A stretch of DNA of 64,000 nucleotides from Halomicrobium sp. LC1Hm (GTDB lineage Archaea > Halobacteriota > Halobacteria > Halobacteriales > Haloarculaceae). Made by a program: the position numbers and the translations under genes. A model generated the notes under the pieces. It was not told the origin of the DNA. It saw only the letters and a list, made by a program, of their open reading frames with translations, and made no database searches. The stretch covers positions 2,294,001-2,358,000 of the forward strand of contig NZ_CP044129.1 of assembly GCF_009617995.1 (NCBI RefSeq), written 5' to 3'. Each line of letters opens with the position of its first letter. Position 1 is the stretch's first letter. Shown here piece after piece: positions 41,924 to 50,492 of the stretch.

Positions 41924-43503
41924 CAGTCGTGTCGGAACGACCGCTGGCCGGTGAACACCATCGCCACGTCGTGTTCGTTCGCGGCCTCGATGACCATGTC
42001 GTCGTTCTTCGAGCCGCCCGGCTGGATGACCGCTTCGATGCCCGCCTCGGCGGCCTCTTCGAGACCGTCCGGGAACGGGAAGAAGGCGTCACTCGCCATG
42101 ACCGCGCCGTCGGGGCCTTTGCCCTCGGCGTGCTCGTCGGCCTTCATGGCGGCGAGGCGGACAGCGTCGACACGAGAGACCTGGCCCATGCCGATCCCGA
42201 CGGTCTCGGTCCCCTTCGCGAAGAGGATCCCGTTTGACTTGACGTGTTTGAGCGTGTGCCAGGCGAACAGCATCGACTCGATCTGTTCGTCGGTCGGCTC
42301 GCGGTCGGTGACCACTTCGAGGTCGTCGGCGGTGAGGTGCTGCTGGTCACGTTCCTGGACGAGTCGCCCGCCGACGAGGGGCTTCTCGGTGAGTTCCTCG
42401 GTCACGTCGTAGTTGTCGTTGACATCCAAGACACGCAGGTTCTCCTTCTCGAAGAGCACGTCCAGGGCGTCGTCGGTGTAGCCCGGCGCGACGACGACCT
42501 CCTTGAACGAGTCGACGATCTGCTCGGCCGTGGCCGCGTCACACTCGCGGTTCAGCGCGACGATGCCGCCGAAGGCGCTCATCGGATCCGTCGAGAGGGC
42601 GCGCTCGTAGGCCTCGGCGACGGAGTCGGCGGTCGCACAGCCCGCGGGGTTGGTGTGTTTGATGACCGCCGCGGCCGGCTCGTCGAACTCCTTGATGAGG
42701 TTCAGCGCGCCGTCGGCGTCGTTGTAGTTGTTGTAGGAGAGTCCCTTCGCGCCCTCGTTGAGCTGGTCGGCGTGGACGACGCTGGCCTCGTCAGTGGTGC
42801 GGTCGGCGTAGACCGCGGCGTCCTGATGGGGGTTCTCCCCGTAGCGCAGGTCCGCGGCGCGGTCGTTGCTAGCGAGACGACGGCTCGGGAACGCGCCGCC
42901 GTCGTCGCCGTCGATCTCGACGGTCTCAGACTCCCAGTCGACGGTGACGCGATCCTCGGCGAACCACTCGACCGCACGCGGGTACGCGGTGAACTCGGCG
43001 TCGTAGAGGACGCGCTCTTTGAGCGCCGCCAGGTCGTCGTCCTCGTAGACGGGGACGGGTTCTTGGGTGACGATGGGGCCGTCGTCGACGCTCTCGTCGA
43101 CCACGTGGACGGTACAGCCGGTGGTCTTGACGCCGGCGTCGAGCACCTGCTCGTGGGCGTCCATCCCCGGGAACGCCGGCAGCAGCGACGGGTGGACGTT
43201 CAGCGTCGTCGGCACCTCGTCGAGGAACGTCTCGGTGAGCACGCGCATGTAGCCGTCCAGACAGACCAGATCGAAGTCGTACGCCTCGATGGCGTCCAGA
43301 ACGCGTAGTTCGTGTGCCGCCCGCTCCTGGTCGTCGGGGCGCTCGACGACCTCGGTGGGGATGTCTCGCTCGGCGGCGGCCTCCAGAACGGGCGCGTCGG
43401 CGTCGTTCGTGAGCACGACCGCGATCTCGGCCCCGCCGGGCGCGCGGTCGGCGATGTTCATCAGGTTTCGGCCACGGTTGCTGGCCAGACCGGCGATTTT
43501 CAT
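41923..43503 (-). CDS. purNH: Fused GAR formyltransferase / AICAR formyltransferase (PurN-PurH)
   Basis: A 526-residue fusion. Residues 1-~190 are a PurN-like formyltransferase (MKIAGLASNRGRNLMNIA, then LDGYMRVLTETF and LNVHPSLLPAFPGMDAHEQVLDAG), which formylates glycinamide ribonucleotide. Residues ~200-526 are the AICAR formyltransferase half of PurH (RYGENPHQDAAVY, then KHTNPAGCA, SDAFFPFPDGLEEAAEAG and IQPGGSKNDD). The IMP cyclohydrolase domain usual in bacterial PurH is absent, so IMP is closed by a separate PurO-type enzyme elsewhere; this architecture is known in haloarchaea. Start ATG at 43503 is the family start. The stop overlaps element E. The adjacent divergent gene is a membrane protein. 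Confidence 0.93.
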   Translation of the reverse strand: MKIAGLASNRGRNLMNIADRAPGGAEIAVVLTNDADAPVLEAAAERDIPTEVVERPDDQERAAHELRVLDAIEAYDFDLVCLDGYMRVLTETFLDEVPTTLNVHPSLLPAFPGMDAHEQVLDAGVKTTGCTVHVVDESVDDGPIVTQEPVPVYEDDDLAALKERVLYDAEFTAYPRAVEWFAEDRVTVDWESETVEIDGDDGGAFPSRRLASNDRAADLRYGENPHQDAAVYADRTTDEASVVHADQLNEGAKGLSYNNYNDADGALNLIKEFDEPAAAVIKHTNPAGCATADSVAEAYERALSTDPMSAFGGIVALNRECDAATAEQIVDSFKEVVVAPGYTDDALDVLFEKENLRVLDVNDNYDVTEELTEKPLVGGRLVQERDQQHLTADDLEVVTDREPTDEQIESMLFAWHTLKHVKSNGILFAKGTETVGIGMGQVSRVDAVRLAAMKADEHAEGKGPDGAVMASDAFFPFPDGLEEAAEAGIEAVIQPGGSKNDDMVIEAANEHDVAMVFTGQRSFRHD

Positions 43504-43614
43504 GGTCGAGAGGGCGCGGCGGGCGCGCAAAGTAATTGCGGTGTCGGAATGACACAATCGACACGGTCCGGCTCGACAGTAACGCTTTCAGGGGCCGCCG
43601 CCCAGCGACGAGGT

Positions 43615-44178
43615 ATGACCGAAGCTGAGCGTCCGTGGGCACAGCTGGCGCTCGTCGTCGGCGGCCTCTGCTGGATCGGCTGGAGCCTGGCGACGATCGT
43701 CACCGGATCCGCCGACGGCTCCGTCCGGTTCCTCGTCGGCGCGTCCGGGTTCGTCCTGGCGGTCGGACTGCTCGGCGTCGTCCTCCGGCTCCCCTGGATC
43801 TACCAGTTCCCCGGCGGCGAGGGGTGTGGGGTCACGCTGCTGGGCGGTCTGGCCTTCGCCGCCGGTCAGTGGTCGAGGGTCCTGCTGGGCGGGGCCGGAT
43901 GGTTCGCCGAGGGCGTCGTCGCGCTGGGCGTCCTCGGACTGGCCGTCGGAACCGCCCTGCTGGCCGCCGGCGTCGTCCGGGCCCGCCGAGTCCCGCCCTG
44001 GCTCGGTGTCGCCCTGTTCGTCGGGACCGTACTGTTTCTCGGGTTCGGGAACGGCGACGGGCTGCGTGCGTGGCTCGCACCGCCGCTCGGCCTGGCGTGG
44101 CTCGCGCTCGGGGGCTATCTCCTCCGGTACCCGGAGCAGCCCTCGGGCCACCTGGAACCCAGCGCGATCAGCCGGTGA
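43615..44178 (+). CDS. Membrane protein, unknown function
   Basis: A 187-residue protein of six short hydrophobic segments from residue ~8 to the end, with a charged C-terminal tail. No family motif is seen. Start at ATG 43615 (MTEAERPWAQL); the frame is open further upstream but there it overlaps the purNH promoter. It is followed 47 bp later by prsW on the same strand, so they may be coexpressed. Codon use looks native. Confidence 0.6.
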   Translation: MTEAERPWAQLALVVGGLCWIGWSLATIVTGSADGSVRFLVGASGFVLAVGLLGVVLRLPWIYQFPGGEGCGVTLLGGLAFAAGQWSRVLLGGAGWFAEGVVALGVLGLAVGTALLAAGVVRARRVPPWLGVALFVGTVLFLGFGNGDGLRAWLAPPLGLAWLALGGYLLRYPEQPSGHLEPSAISR

Positions 44179-44225
44179 CCCCGTCCGGCGAAAGACACTC
44201 CACGGAGGCCGGTGATAGCCGAGCC

Positions 44226-45218
44226 ATGCCAGATCGCGATCCCGTACAGGATGGACTCCCCGGCGAGGACCTCTACGACGTCGCCGAGTGGGACGCTCGG
44301 TCGTGGCTGGATCGATTCTCGGTGGCGCTGTACGGCCTCTTGCACACGAGTCGGCGCTGGGCCCTGCTGGTCGTCGCGCTTTTCCTGTTCGTCGTCCAGC
44401 TCGGGTTCGCCGGCCTGCTCGTCGTGCGCGAACCGAACCTCGGCGTCCTGGCGCTGCTGTCTGCCGTCCCGGCGATTGCACTCGTCGCGTACGTTTGGTA
44501 CGGCGACCCGACCAGACGGGAACCGATCGACACGCTGGCGATCACGTTCGTCCTCGCGGTCGTCTTCGCGGCGATCGCAGCACTGGTCAACACGCTGTTG
44601 AGCGGCGTCTTCGAACTGATCCCGATCGTCGGGACGGCGCTCTTTTTCTTCCTCGTGGTCGGCCCCATCGAGGAGACCGTCAAGTGGCTCGCGATCCGGA
44701 CCTACGCCTACGAGACCGAGAGCTTCGACGCCGTCGTCGACGGGGCGGTGTACGGTGCCGTCGCCGGCCTCGGGTTCGCGACGATCGAGAACGCGCTCTA
44801 CATCGCGCAGGGCTACCTGCAGGCCGCCGACCTCAGCCAGATGGCACAGCTCCAGCAGGCGATCGGCACCTCGCTGAGCCGGGCGCTCGTCGGTCCGGGC
44901 CACGTGCTGTACTCCGCGTTCGCGGGCTACTACCTCGGGCTGGCGAAGTTCAACCCCGACGACCGCGGCCCGATCGTGGTCAAGGGGATCGTCGTGGCGG
45001 CGCTGATCCACGGGGCGTACAACACGCTCGTGTCGGTCCTCCCGTCGGTGCTGTCGTTCTGGAACGTCCTGACGCTGCTTGCCTTCGTCGTCGTCTTCGA
45101 TGGCGTCGTCGGCTACGCGCTCTACCGGAAACTGTCGCGCTACCGCTCGTACTACGCCCGAGCGAGCGAGGCGACGGACGCGGCGACCGAGACGGCCGAC
45201 GACCCCGCCGAACCCTGA
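44226..45218 (+). CDS. PrsW-family intramembrane metalloprotease
   Basis: A 330-residue multi-pass membrane protein (seven to eight helices from residue ~45). It shows the PrsW (M82) motifs: GPIEETVK (E149-E150-x2-K153), FATIENALY, GPGHVLYSAFAGYYLG near 220 and AALIHGAYN near 258, which provide the metal-binding glutamates and histidines. Bacterial PrsW cuts anti-sigma factors inside the membrane. Archaeal substrates are unknown. The soluble N-terminus (MPDRDPVQDGLPGEDLYDVAEWD) is haloarchaeal. It ends 38 bp before purB. Confidence 0.82.
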   Translation: MPDRDPVQDGLPGEDLYDVAEWDARSWLDRFSVALYGLLHTSRRWALLVVALFLFVVQLGFAGLLVVREPNLGVLALLSAVPAIALVAYVWYGDPTRREPIDTLAITFVLAVVFAAIAALVNTLLSGVFELIPIVGTALFFFLVVGPIEETVKWLAIRTYAYETESFDAVVDGAVYGAVAGLGFATIENALYIAQGYLQAADLSQMAQLQQAIGTSLSRALVGPGHVLYSAFAGYYLGLAKFNPDDRGPIVVKGIVVAALIHGAYNTLVSVLPSVLSFWNVLTLLAFVVVFDGVVGYALYRKLSRYRSYYARASEATDAATETADDPAEP

Positions 45219-45256
45219 TCGACACGCTTTTTCGCCGGCCTCGCACATCCCTCGGT

Positions 45257-46639
45257 ATGACTGACCGGGGTCCGCTCGACGCCGTCTCGCCGCTCGACGG
45301 CCGCTACGCTCGTTACACGGAACCGCTCGTGCCTTACGCCAGCGAGCGCGCACTGATGCGTGCTCGCGTCCGGGTCGAAGTCGAGTACCTGCTCGCGCTG
45401 GCCGATCTCGACGCGACGCCGCTGACGATCGACCCGGCCCAGCGCGACCACCTGCGGAACTGCTACGAGGCGTTCGACGAGGAAGACGCGGCCGTCGTCA
45501 AGCAACTCGAAACGGAGGGGTACGGCGAGTACGCCGCGACCAACCACGACGTGAAGGCCGTCGAGTACTTCGTTCGCCTCCACCTCCCCGACGGACTGGA
45601 CGCGGCCAACTGGATCCACTTCGGGCTCACCAGCGAGGACGTGAACAACCTCGCTCACCGGCTGCTGGTCGGTCCGGCCGTCGAGGACGTGCTCGTCCCG
45701 GAACTGCGCGCCATCCGGGACCGCCTGGTCGCGTTCGCTCACGACTACGGCGACCTCCCGATGCTGGCTCGGACCCACGGCCAGCCCGCGACGCCGACGA
45801 CCTTCGGCAAGGAGATGGCGGTCTACGCCTCGCGGCTGGGGAGAGCCATCGCCCGGATCGAAGCCGCCGCCGACGACCTCTCGGGCAAGCTGGCCGGCGC
45901 GTCCGGCACCTACGCCGCTCACCACGCCGCGTATCCGGACGTCGACTGGCCCGCCGTCTCCGAGGCGTTCGTCACGGACCTCGGGCTGGCACACGAACCG
46001 CTGACGACGCAGGTCAACCCCTGTGACGACCTCGAAGCCGTCTTCGACGCCGTCCGCGGAGCCAACAACGTCCTCCGGGACCTCGACCTCGATATGTGGC
46101 TCTACGTCTCCGATCGCTACCTCGGACAGGAGGCCGTCGAGGGCGAGACCGGTTCCTCGACGATGCCCCACAAGGTGAATCCGATCGACTTCGAGAACAG
46201 CGAGGGCAACCTCACGAAAGCGAACTCGGATCTGGTCTTTCTCGGCGACTACGTCACCACCTCCCGCCTCCAGCGGGACCTCTCGGACTCGACGGTCAAG
46301 CGCAACATCGGGTCGGCCTTTGCCTACTGTCTGATCGCCTACCAGAAGTGCCAGAACGGCCTGGACAAGGTCGTCCCCAACGAGCAGGTCATGCGCGAGG
46401 AACTCGACGACACCCCCGAGATCATCGGCGAAGCCGTCCAGACCATTCTCCGACGCGAGGGCCACGACGACGCCTACGAGCAGGTCAAGAAGGCCACGCG
46501 GGGCAAGTCCGTCACCATCGAGGACTTCCAGGAGATGATCGAGGACCTCGACGTGAGCGAGTCCGTCCGCGAGGAACTGCTCGCCGTGACCCCCACGGGC
46601 TACACCGGCGTCGCCGACGAACTGGCCGACGGCGTGTAG
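45257..46639 (+). CDS. purB: Adenylosuccinate lyase
   Basis: A 460-residue lyase of the fumarase/aspartase superfamily that acts twice in purine synthesis, splitting SAICAR and adenylosuccinate to release fumarate. It shows the three conserved regions: TSEDVNN (second region), HGQPATPTTFGKEM, and the signature GSSTMPHKVNP (with the catalytic serine on the flexible loop). Its length and the N-terminal DAVSPLDGRYARYTEPL match the E. coli PurB class. It lies on the opposite strand from purNH with two membrane genes between. ATG 45257 lacks a Shine-Dalgarno. Confidence 0.95.
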   Translation: MTDRGPLDAVSPLDGRYARYTEPLVPYASERALMRARVRVEVEYLLALADLDATPLTIDPAQRDHLRNCYEAFDEEDAAVVKQLETEGYGEYAATNHDVKAVEYFVRLHLPDGLDAANWIHFGLTSEDVNNLAHRLLVGPAVEDVLVPELRAIRDRLVAFAHDYGDLPMLARTHGQPATPTTFGKEMAVYASRLGRAIARIEAAADDLSGKLAGASGTYAAHHAAYPDVDWPAVSEAFVTDLGLAHEPLTTQVNPCDDLEAVFDAVRGANNVLRDLDLDMWLYVSDRYLGQEAVEGETGSSTMPHKVNPIDFENSEGNLTKANSDLVFLGDYVTTSRLQRDLSDSTVKRNIGSAFAYCLIAYQKCQNGLDKVVPNEQVMREELDDTPEIIGEAVQTILRREGHDDAYEQVKKATRGKSVTIEDFQEMIEDLDVSESVREELLAVTPTGYTGVADELADGV

Positions 46640-46726
46640 GGCACGAGCGCGGTTCTCCGATCACCGCACACGCACAGCGCCCAAGACGCTGACGCTGGCG
46701 TCGACTGGCGCTGGGCGGTCGTGTGA

Positions 46727-47179
46727 TCAGTCCTCCGCCGTCGCGCCGCGGCTCTCGTAGTCCACGTCGGGTCGCGTCTCTAGATCTTCGATCGCTTCGA
46801 TCCGGTCGGTCCGCTCCATCTGCTCGTAGACGCTGCGCCAGACCGCGGCCTCCTCGTACATGCTGACCGCTTTCAGGAGAGCGATCCCGTCACCGGTGAC
46901 GGCGTAGAACGTCGTCGGCGGATCGTCGATGCTCTGGGAGCGCGGGACCGGGACCTTCTCGACGACGTTCCGGTCGACCAGTTGCCGGAGGTGATAGCGG
47001 AGATTCTCCTCGCTCGTCTCGGGATTCCGGTAGACGAGTTCCTCGACGGAGAGGACGCCGTCTGGCTGGGCGAGAATCTGGTGGAGGATCGTCAGCCGCG
47101 TCTCGTCCAGGACGAAGCGCCGCCGCTCCAGTTTCTCGCCGAAGCCGTTCGGTCGCTCGCCGCGGTCTTGCGTGGCCAT
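46727..47179 (-). CDS. Winged-helix transcriptional regulator (ArsR-like)
   Basis: A 150-residue DNA-binding protein. Residues ~25-95 form a winged helix: TRLTILHQILAQPDGVLSVE begins the helices, the recognition helix region is ENLRYHLRQL and the wing is in VVEKVPVPRSQSIDDPPTTF. The C-terminus is a helical dimerisation segment (LLKAVSMYEEAAVWRSVYEQM). The ligand is unknown. Just upstream is a palindrome ACTAAACCGTTTTAGT, a likely autoregulatory operator that would also reach the divergent MFS gene. The stop is 87 bp from purB. Confidence 0.78.
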   Translation of the reverse strand: MATQDRGERPNGFGEKLERRRFVLDETRLTILHQILAQPDGVLSVEELVYRNPETSEENLRYHLRQLVDRNVVEKVPVPRSQSIDDPPTTFYAVTGDGIALLKAVSMYEEAAVWRSVYEQMERTDRIEAIEDLETRPDVDYESRGATAED

Positions 47180-47222
47180 GTCTAGTCGATGCCGCTTCTA
47201 GCCGATAAGCGTTCGGGTCGGC

Positions 47223-47258
47223 ACTAAACCGTTTTAGTCGCCACTTTGCCAATTTAGT
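47223..47258. promoter_or_regulatory. Candidate operator between regulator and MFS gene
   Basis: A palindrome ACTAAA-CCGT-TTTAGT (47223-47238) is followed by another TTTAGT at 47253-47258, 20 bp after the first half-site, that is, about two helical turns. It lies just upstream of the probable minus-strand TATA box (GCTTATCG, around 47205) of the wHTH gene. It is about 60 bp from GGTTATATACC (47303-47313), the likely promoter of the MFS gene. Confidence 0.5.
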
Positions 47259-47376
47259 TATCGCTATGGTGACCACGACCGTCGACGACCGGACCAACCA
47301 CGGTTATATACCGCCCCCGCGACCGCCTGACAGTCGAGCACAATCCTCACGGGGTTCGGGACCGACTGGGTGGTAG

Positions 47377-48705
47377 ATGGTACTGGACACGGACGGCCGC
47401 GTCCTGACGCTCGCGTTCGCGCGGATGGCCGACGCGCTGGGCAACTCCTTCCTGATCATCGTCCTGCCGCTGTACATCGCCAGCGGCCAGATCTCGCTGT
47501 CGGGCATCGCCGGCACGGAGATTCTCGGGTTCGTCCTGCGAGAGGAGACCCTGATCGGGCTCGTGCTCTCCCTGTTCGGTCTGCTGAACAGCTTCGGCCA
47601 GCCGTTCACCGGGCGGCTCTCCGACCGGACCGGCCGGCGGCGCGTGTTCGTCCTGACCGGACTGGCGATCTTCGCCGTCGGCAGCGCGACCTACCCGTTC
47701 GTCACGAGCTACTGGTCGGTGCTCGGGGCCCGTGCTCTCCAGGGAATCGGCGCGGCCTTCACCGTGCCGGCCACGGTCGCGCTGGTCAACGACTACGCGG
47801 CCAGCGACCGCGAACGGGGCGGCAACTTCGGCGTGTTCAACACCTTCCGGCTGATCGGCTTCGGGTTCGGGCCGATCGTCGCCGGCATCGTCATCACGGG
47901 CGGGCTGGCGGCCGAGACCGTCGTCAGCTACGCGCTCCCGGCCTGGCTCGGCCCCCTGGCCGGCTACACGTTCTCCGGGTTCGTCGCCGCCTTCGCCGTC
48001 GCCGTCCTCGGAGCGGTCGTCAGTTTCGTGCTCGTCGTCGCTCTGATCGAGGACCCGCCGAAAGTCGTCGGCGGGGCGGGCAAAGACCTCTCGATCGCGG
48101 TACGCGACCGGGACGGGAGTGGGCTCGATCCCGTCTTCGTCCTCGGCGTCGGGACCTTCTTCATGGCCACGACGATCGCGCTGTTTGCCACGCTCGAAGG
48201 GCCGATCCGCGCGCGACTGGACGAGACGACGTTCCTCTTTTCCGTGCAGTTTGCCGCCGTCGTCATCGCCAACGTCGTCTTCCAGATCCCCATCGGGCGC
48301 GCCTCGGACGTGTACGGCCGCCGGCCGTTCATCATCGCGGGCTTCGTCGTCCTGATCCCCGCCGTGTTCGCCCAGGGCGTCGTCACGGGGCCGTGGACGA
48401 TGCTCGGGGCCAGACTGCTCCAGGGCGTGGCCGTCGCGCTCGTGTTCGCGCCGTCGCTCGCGCTGGCGGGCGACCTCGCCGGGGACCGCGGGTCGGGGAC
48501 GACGCTGTCGGTGCTGACGATGGCGTTCGGACTCGGCGTCGCACTCGGGCCACTCGCTTCCGGCGTGCTGTACAATCTCGGCGGTCTCGTCGCGCCGTTT
48601 ACCTTCGGTGCCGTGCTGGCCGTCCTCGCGCTGGTCCTGACCTACGTCGAAGTCGAGGACACCCTGGAGCGTGGTCAGGCCGCCGAGCCAGCGCCGCGGG
48701 AGTGA
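47377..48705 (+). CDS. MFS transporter
   Basis: A 442-residue major-facilitator permease with twelve predicted helices. The loop 2-3 signature G-x3-D-R-x-G-R-R is seen as GRLSDRTGRRRVF, and a second copy GRASDVYGRRPF lies in the other half, as in sugar/drug families. N- and C-termini are cytoplasmic (the tail ends AEPAPRE). The direction (efflux or uptake) and substrate are unknown. It is divergent from the wHTH regulator with a shared regulatory strip, which suggests it is the regulated target. The TATA-like GGTTATATACC lies ~65 nt upstream. Confidence 0.88.
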   Translation: MVLDTDGRVLTLAFARMADALGNSFLIIVLPLYIASGQISLSGIAGTEILGFVLREETLIGLVLSLFGLLNSFGQPFTGRLSDRTGRRRVFVLTGLAIFAVGSATYPFVTSYWSVLGARALQGIGAAFTVPATVALVNDYAASDRERGGNFGVFNTFRLIGFGFGPIVAGIVITGGLAAETVVSYALPAWLGPLAGYTFSGFVAAFAVAVLGAVVSFVLVVALIEDPPKVVGGAGKDLSIAVRDRDGSGLDPVFVLGVGTFFMATTIALFATLEGPIRARLDETTFLFSVQFAAVVIANVVFQIPIGRASDVYGRRPFIIAGFVVLIPAVFAQGVVTGPWTMLGARLLQGVAVALVFAPSLALAGDLAGDRGSGTTLSVLTMAFGLGVALGPLASGVLYNLGGLVAPFTFGAVLAVLALVLTYVEVEDTLERGQAAEPAPRE

Positions 48706-48843
48706 CACCACGCGGACGGCAACGGCACCTCACCCACACCACGGACGCCGACGACGTGAGTGTTGTCGGTGCCGACTCTACTTATAAACTGCCGCATACA
48801 TCCGGGAAAACTGCCAGTCGGACGGGCGGCCAACGATCCGGCA

Positions 48844-49731
48844 ATGGCTGAATCCGCGACTGTGACACGAGATGACGGGAGACGCGACGACCCCACGACG
48901 ACGATCTCGCTGAGCGGCGGTCGTCGACTCAGGTACGCGGAGTACGGCAGTTCCGACGGGACGCCTGTGCTGTTCTTGCACGGGACGCCCGGCTCCCATC
49001 GGCTCGGTTCGCTGTTCGAGACGGCCGCGCGAGAACGGGGCGTCAGACTCCTCGCGCCCGATCGGCCGGGCTACGGCGGTTCGACGCCGTGGTCGGAGCG
49101 ATCGATCGGCGACGCCGCCCGGTACCTCCGTGCGGTCCTCGACGACGCGAACGTCCAGCGAGCCGGACTGGTGGCGTTTTCCGGCGGCGCGCCACACGCA
49201 CTGGCGATGGCCACGCGGTGCCCCGAAATCGTCTCTCGGGTCGATCTCGTCGCCGGGGCGACACCGCCGGACGTGCCCGGCGAGACGCCCACGACACAGT
49301 GGCTCCTCGGTGGGCTGGCGACCAGAGCGCCGACGCTGCTCGGTGGCCTCCTGCGCGGACAGGCGTGGCTTGCCGAGCGCCTCGACCCGTCGTTCGTCGT
49401 CGCACAGTACACCGCGGGCGACGCGGACGAGCCGGTCCCCGAGGAAGTGGCGACGACCGTCGAGGCCGACTTCCTCGAAGCGCTCGCTCACACCACGAGC
49501 GGCACCGTCACGGAGCTCCGGACCGCGGCCACGGAGTGGGCGCTCGACTACGAGTCCCTCGCCGCCGACGTGTGTCTCTGGCACGGGACCGCGGACACGA
49601 ACGTCCCGATAGCGAGCGTGCGAGCGTTCGAGGACCGACTTCCGACCGCGACGATCGAGACGGTCGACGGTGCCGACCACCTGCGGACGCTCCTTCGAGC
49701 GGTGCCAGCGGCACTTGAGGAGTATCGATGA
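48844..49731 (+). CDS. Alpha/beta-hydrolase
   Basis: A 295-residue hydrolase. The oxyanion loop is FLHGTPGSHRLG, the nucleophile elbow is AFSGGAPHALAMA (serine in place of the stricter GxSxG, as A-F-S-G-G), the acid is D in WHGTADTNVP, and the histidine is in GADHLRTL near the C-terminus. A cap domain of ~80 residues sits between (around residues 145-225). No signal peptide. The substrate (ester, lactone, haloalkane) cannot be assigned. ATG 48844 is chosen because the region before it contains the probable promoter (CTACTTATAAACTGCC, near 48780). Confidence 0.85.
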   Translation: MAESATVTRDDGRRDDPTTTISLSGGRRLRYAEYGSSDGTPVLFLHGTPGSHRLGSLFETAARERGVRLLAPDRPGYGGSTPWSERSIGDAARYLRAVLDDANVQRAGLVAFSGGAPHALAMATRCPEIVSRVDLVAGATPPDVPGETPTTQWLLGGLATRAPTLLGGLLRGQAWLAERLDPSFVVAQYTAGDADEPVPEEVATTVEADFLEALAHTTSGTVTELRTAATEWALDYESLAADVCLWHGTADTNVPIASVRAFEDRLPTATIETVDGADHLRTLLRAVPAALEEYR

Positions 49732-49803
49732 CCCCGGCGGGCGTCGTCCGGGCGGCCGCGTGAGGTCTTTATGCCGGACGGACGAACGGCGGCCAACGGC
49801 CGC

Positions 49804-50484
49804 ATGAAACGGATCCAGTTCTCGGTCACGTACCCCGACCGGCTCCGCCATCCCCTCCAGCGCCACCTCGAAGGCGACGGGGCGCTCACGCGGGCAGAGC
49901 TGTTGCTGTGGAGCCCGACGGCGGACGCGACGACGCTGTGCTGGTTCGACGGCGAGCCGGCGGCCGCCGAGCGCGCGATCGCGACGATCGACGCCGTCGA
50001 GACGACCAGCCACGTGCGGGACGGCGACGGGACCTACGTGTTCCTCCAGCAGGACGCGTTCGAGTTTCCCGACGTGGTGCTCGATCTGATCGCCGACGCC
50101 GCGGTGATCTTCCGTCCACCGGTGGTGTTTCGCGACGACGGGACGATCTCGTTCGAGGCCGTCGGCGAGACGAGCGCCCTCAGTGCCTTTCACGACGCAC
50201 TCGCGTCGGTCGGCGATCTCGCGATCGAGCGGGTCCGGTCGTTCGAGCGCGCCAGTCGCCCGTCACAGCTCACCGACCGACAGCGAGCCGCGATGGAAGC
50301 GGCGGTGGCGGTCGGGTACTACGAGATCCCGCGCGAGGGGACGATCGAGGACGTGGCGGCGCGACTCGACTGCGCGACCAGTACGGCGGGCGAACTCGTC
50401 CGGAAGGCCGAGGCCGCGGTCGTCAAGGGCGTCGTCGAGGGCCAGTCGCGATCGGCACCACACCCTAACGGCAGGCTCCCGTAG
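49804..50484 (+). CDS. Small Bat-type HTH_10 regulator
   Basis: A 226-residue transcriptional regulator. The N-terminal half (IQFSVTYPDRLRHPLQRHL start; DGTYVFLQQDAFEFPDVVL middle) is the bacterio-opsin activator domain. The C-terminus holds the HTH_10 motif: LTDRQRAAMEAAVAVGYYEI then IEDVAARLDCATSTAGELVR. It has no sensor domains, unlike the 1588-residue protein at 35462. It is followed 8 bp later by a phosphoribosyltransferase on the same strand, so the two may be cotranscribed. Confidence 0.85.
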   Translation: MKRIQFSVTYPDRLRHPLQRHLEGDGALTRAELLLWSPTADATTLCWFDGEPAAAERAIATIDAVETTSHVRDGDGTYVFLQQDAFEFPDVVLDLIADAAVIFRPPVVFRDDGTISFEAVGETSALSAFHDALASVGDLAIERVRSFERASRPSQLTDRQRAAMEAAVAVGYYEIPREGTIEDVAARLDCATSTAGELVRKAEAAVVKGVVEGQSRSAPHPNGRLP

Positions 50485-50492
50485 TCGTCCGT

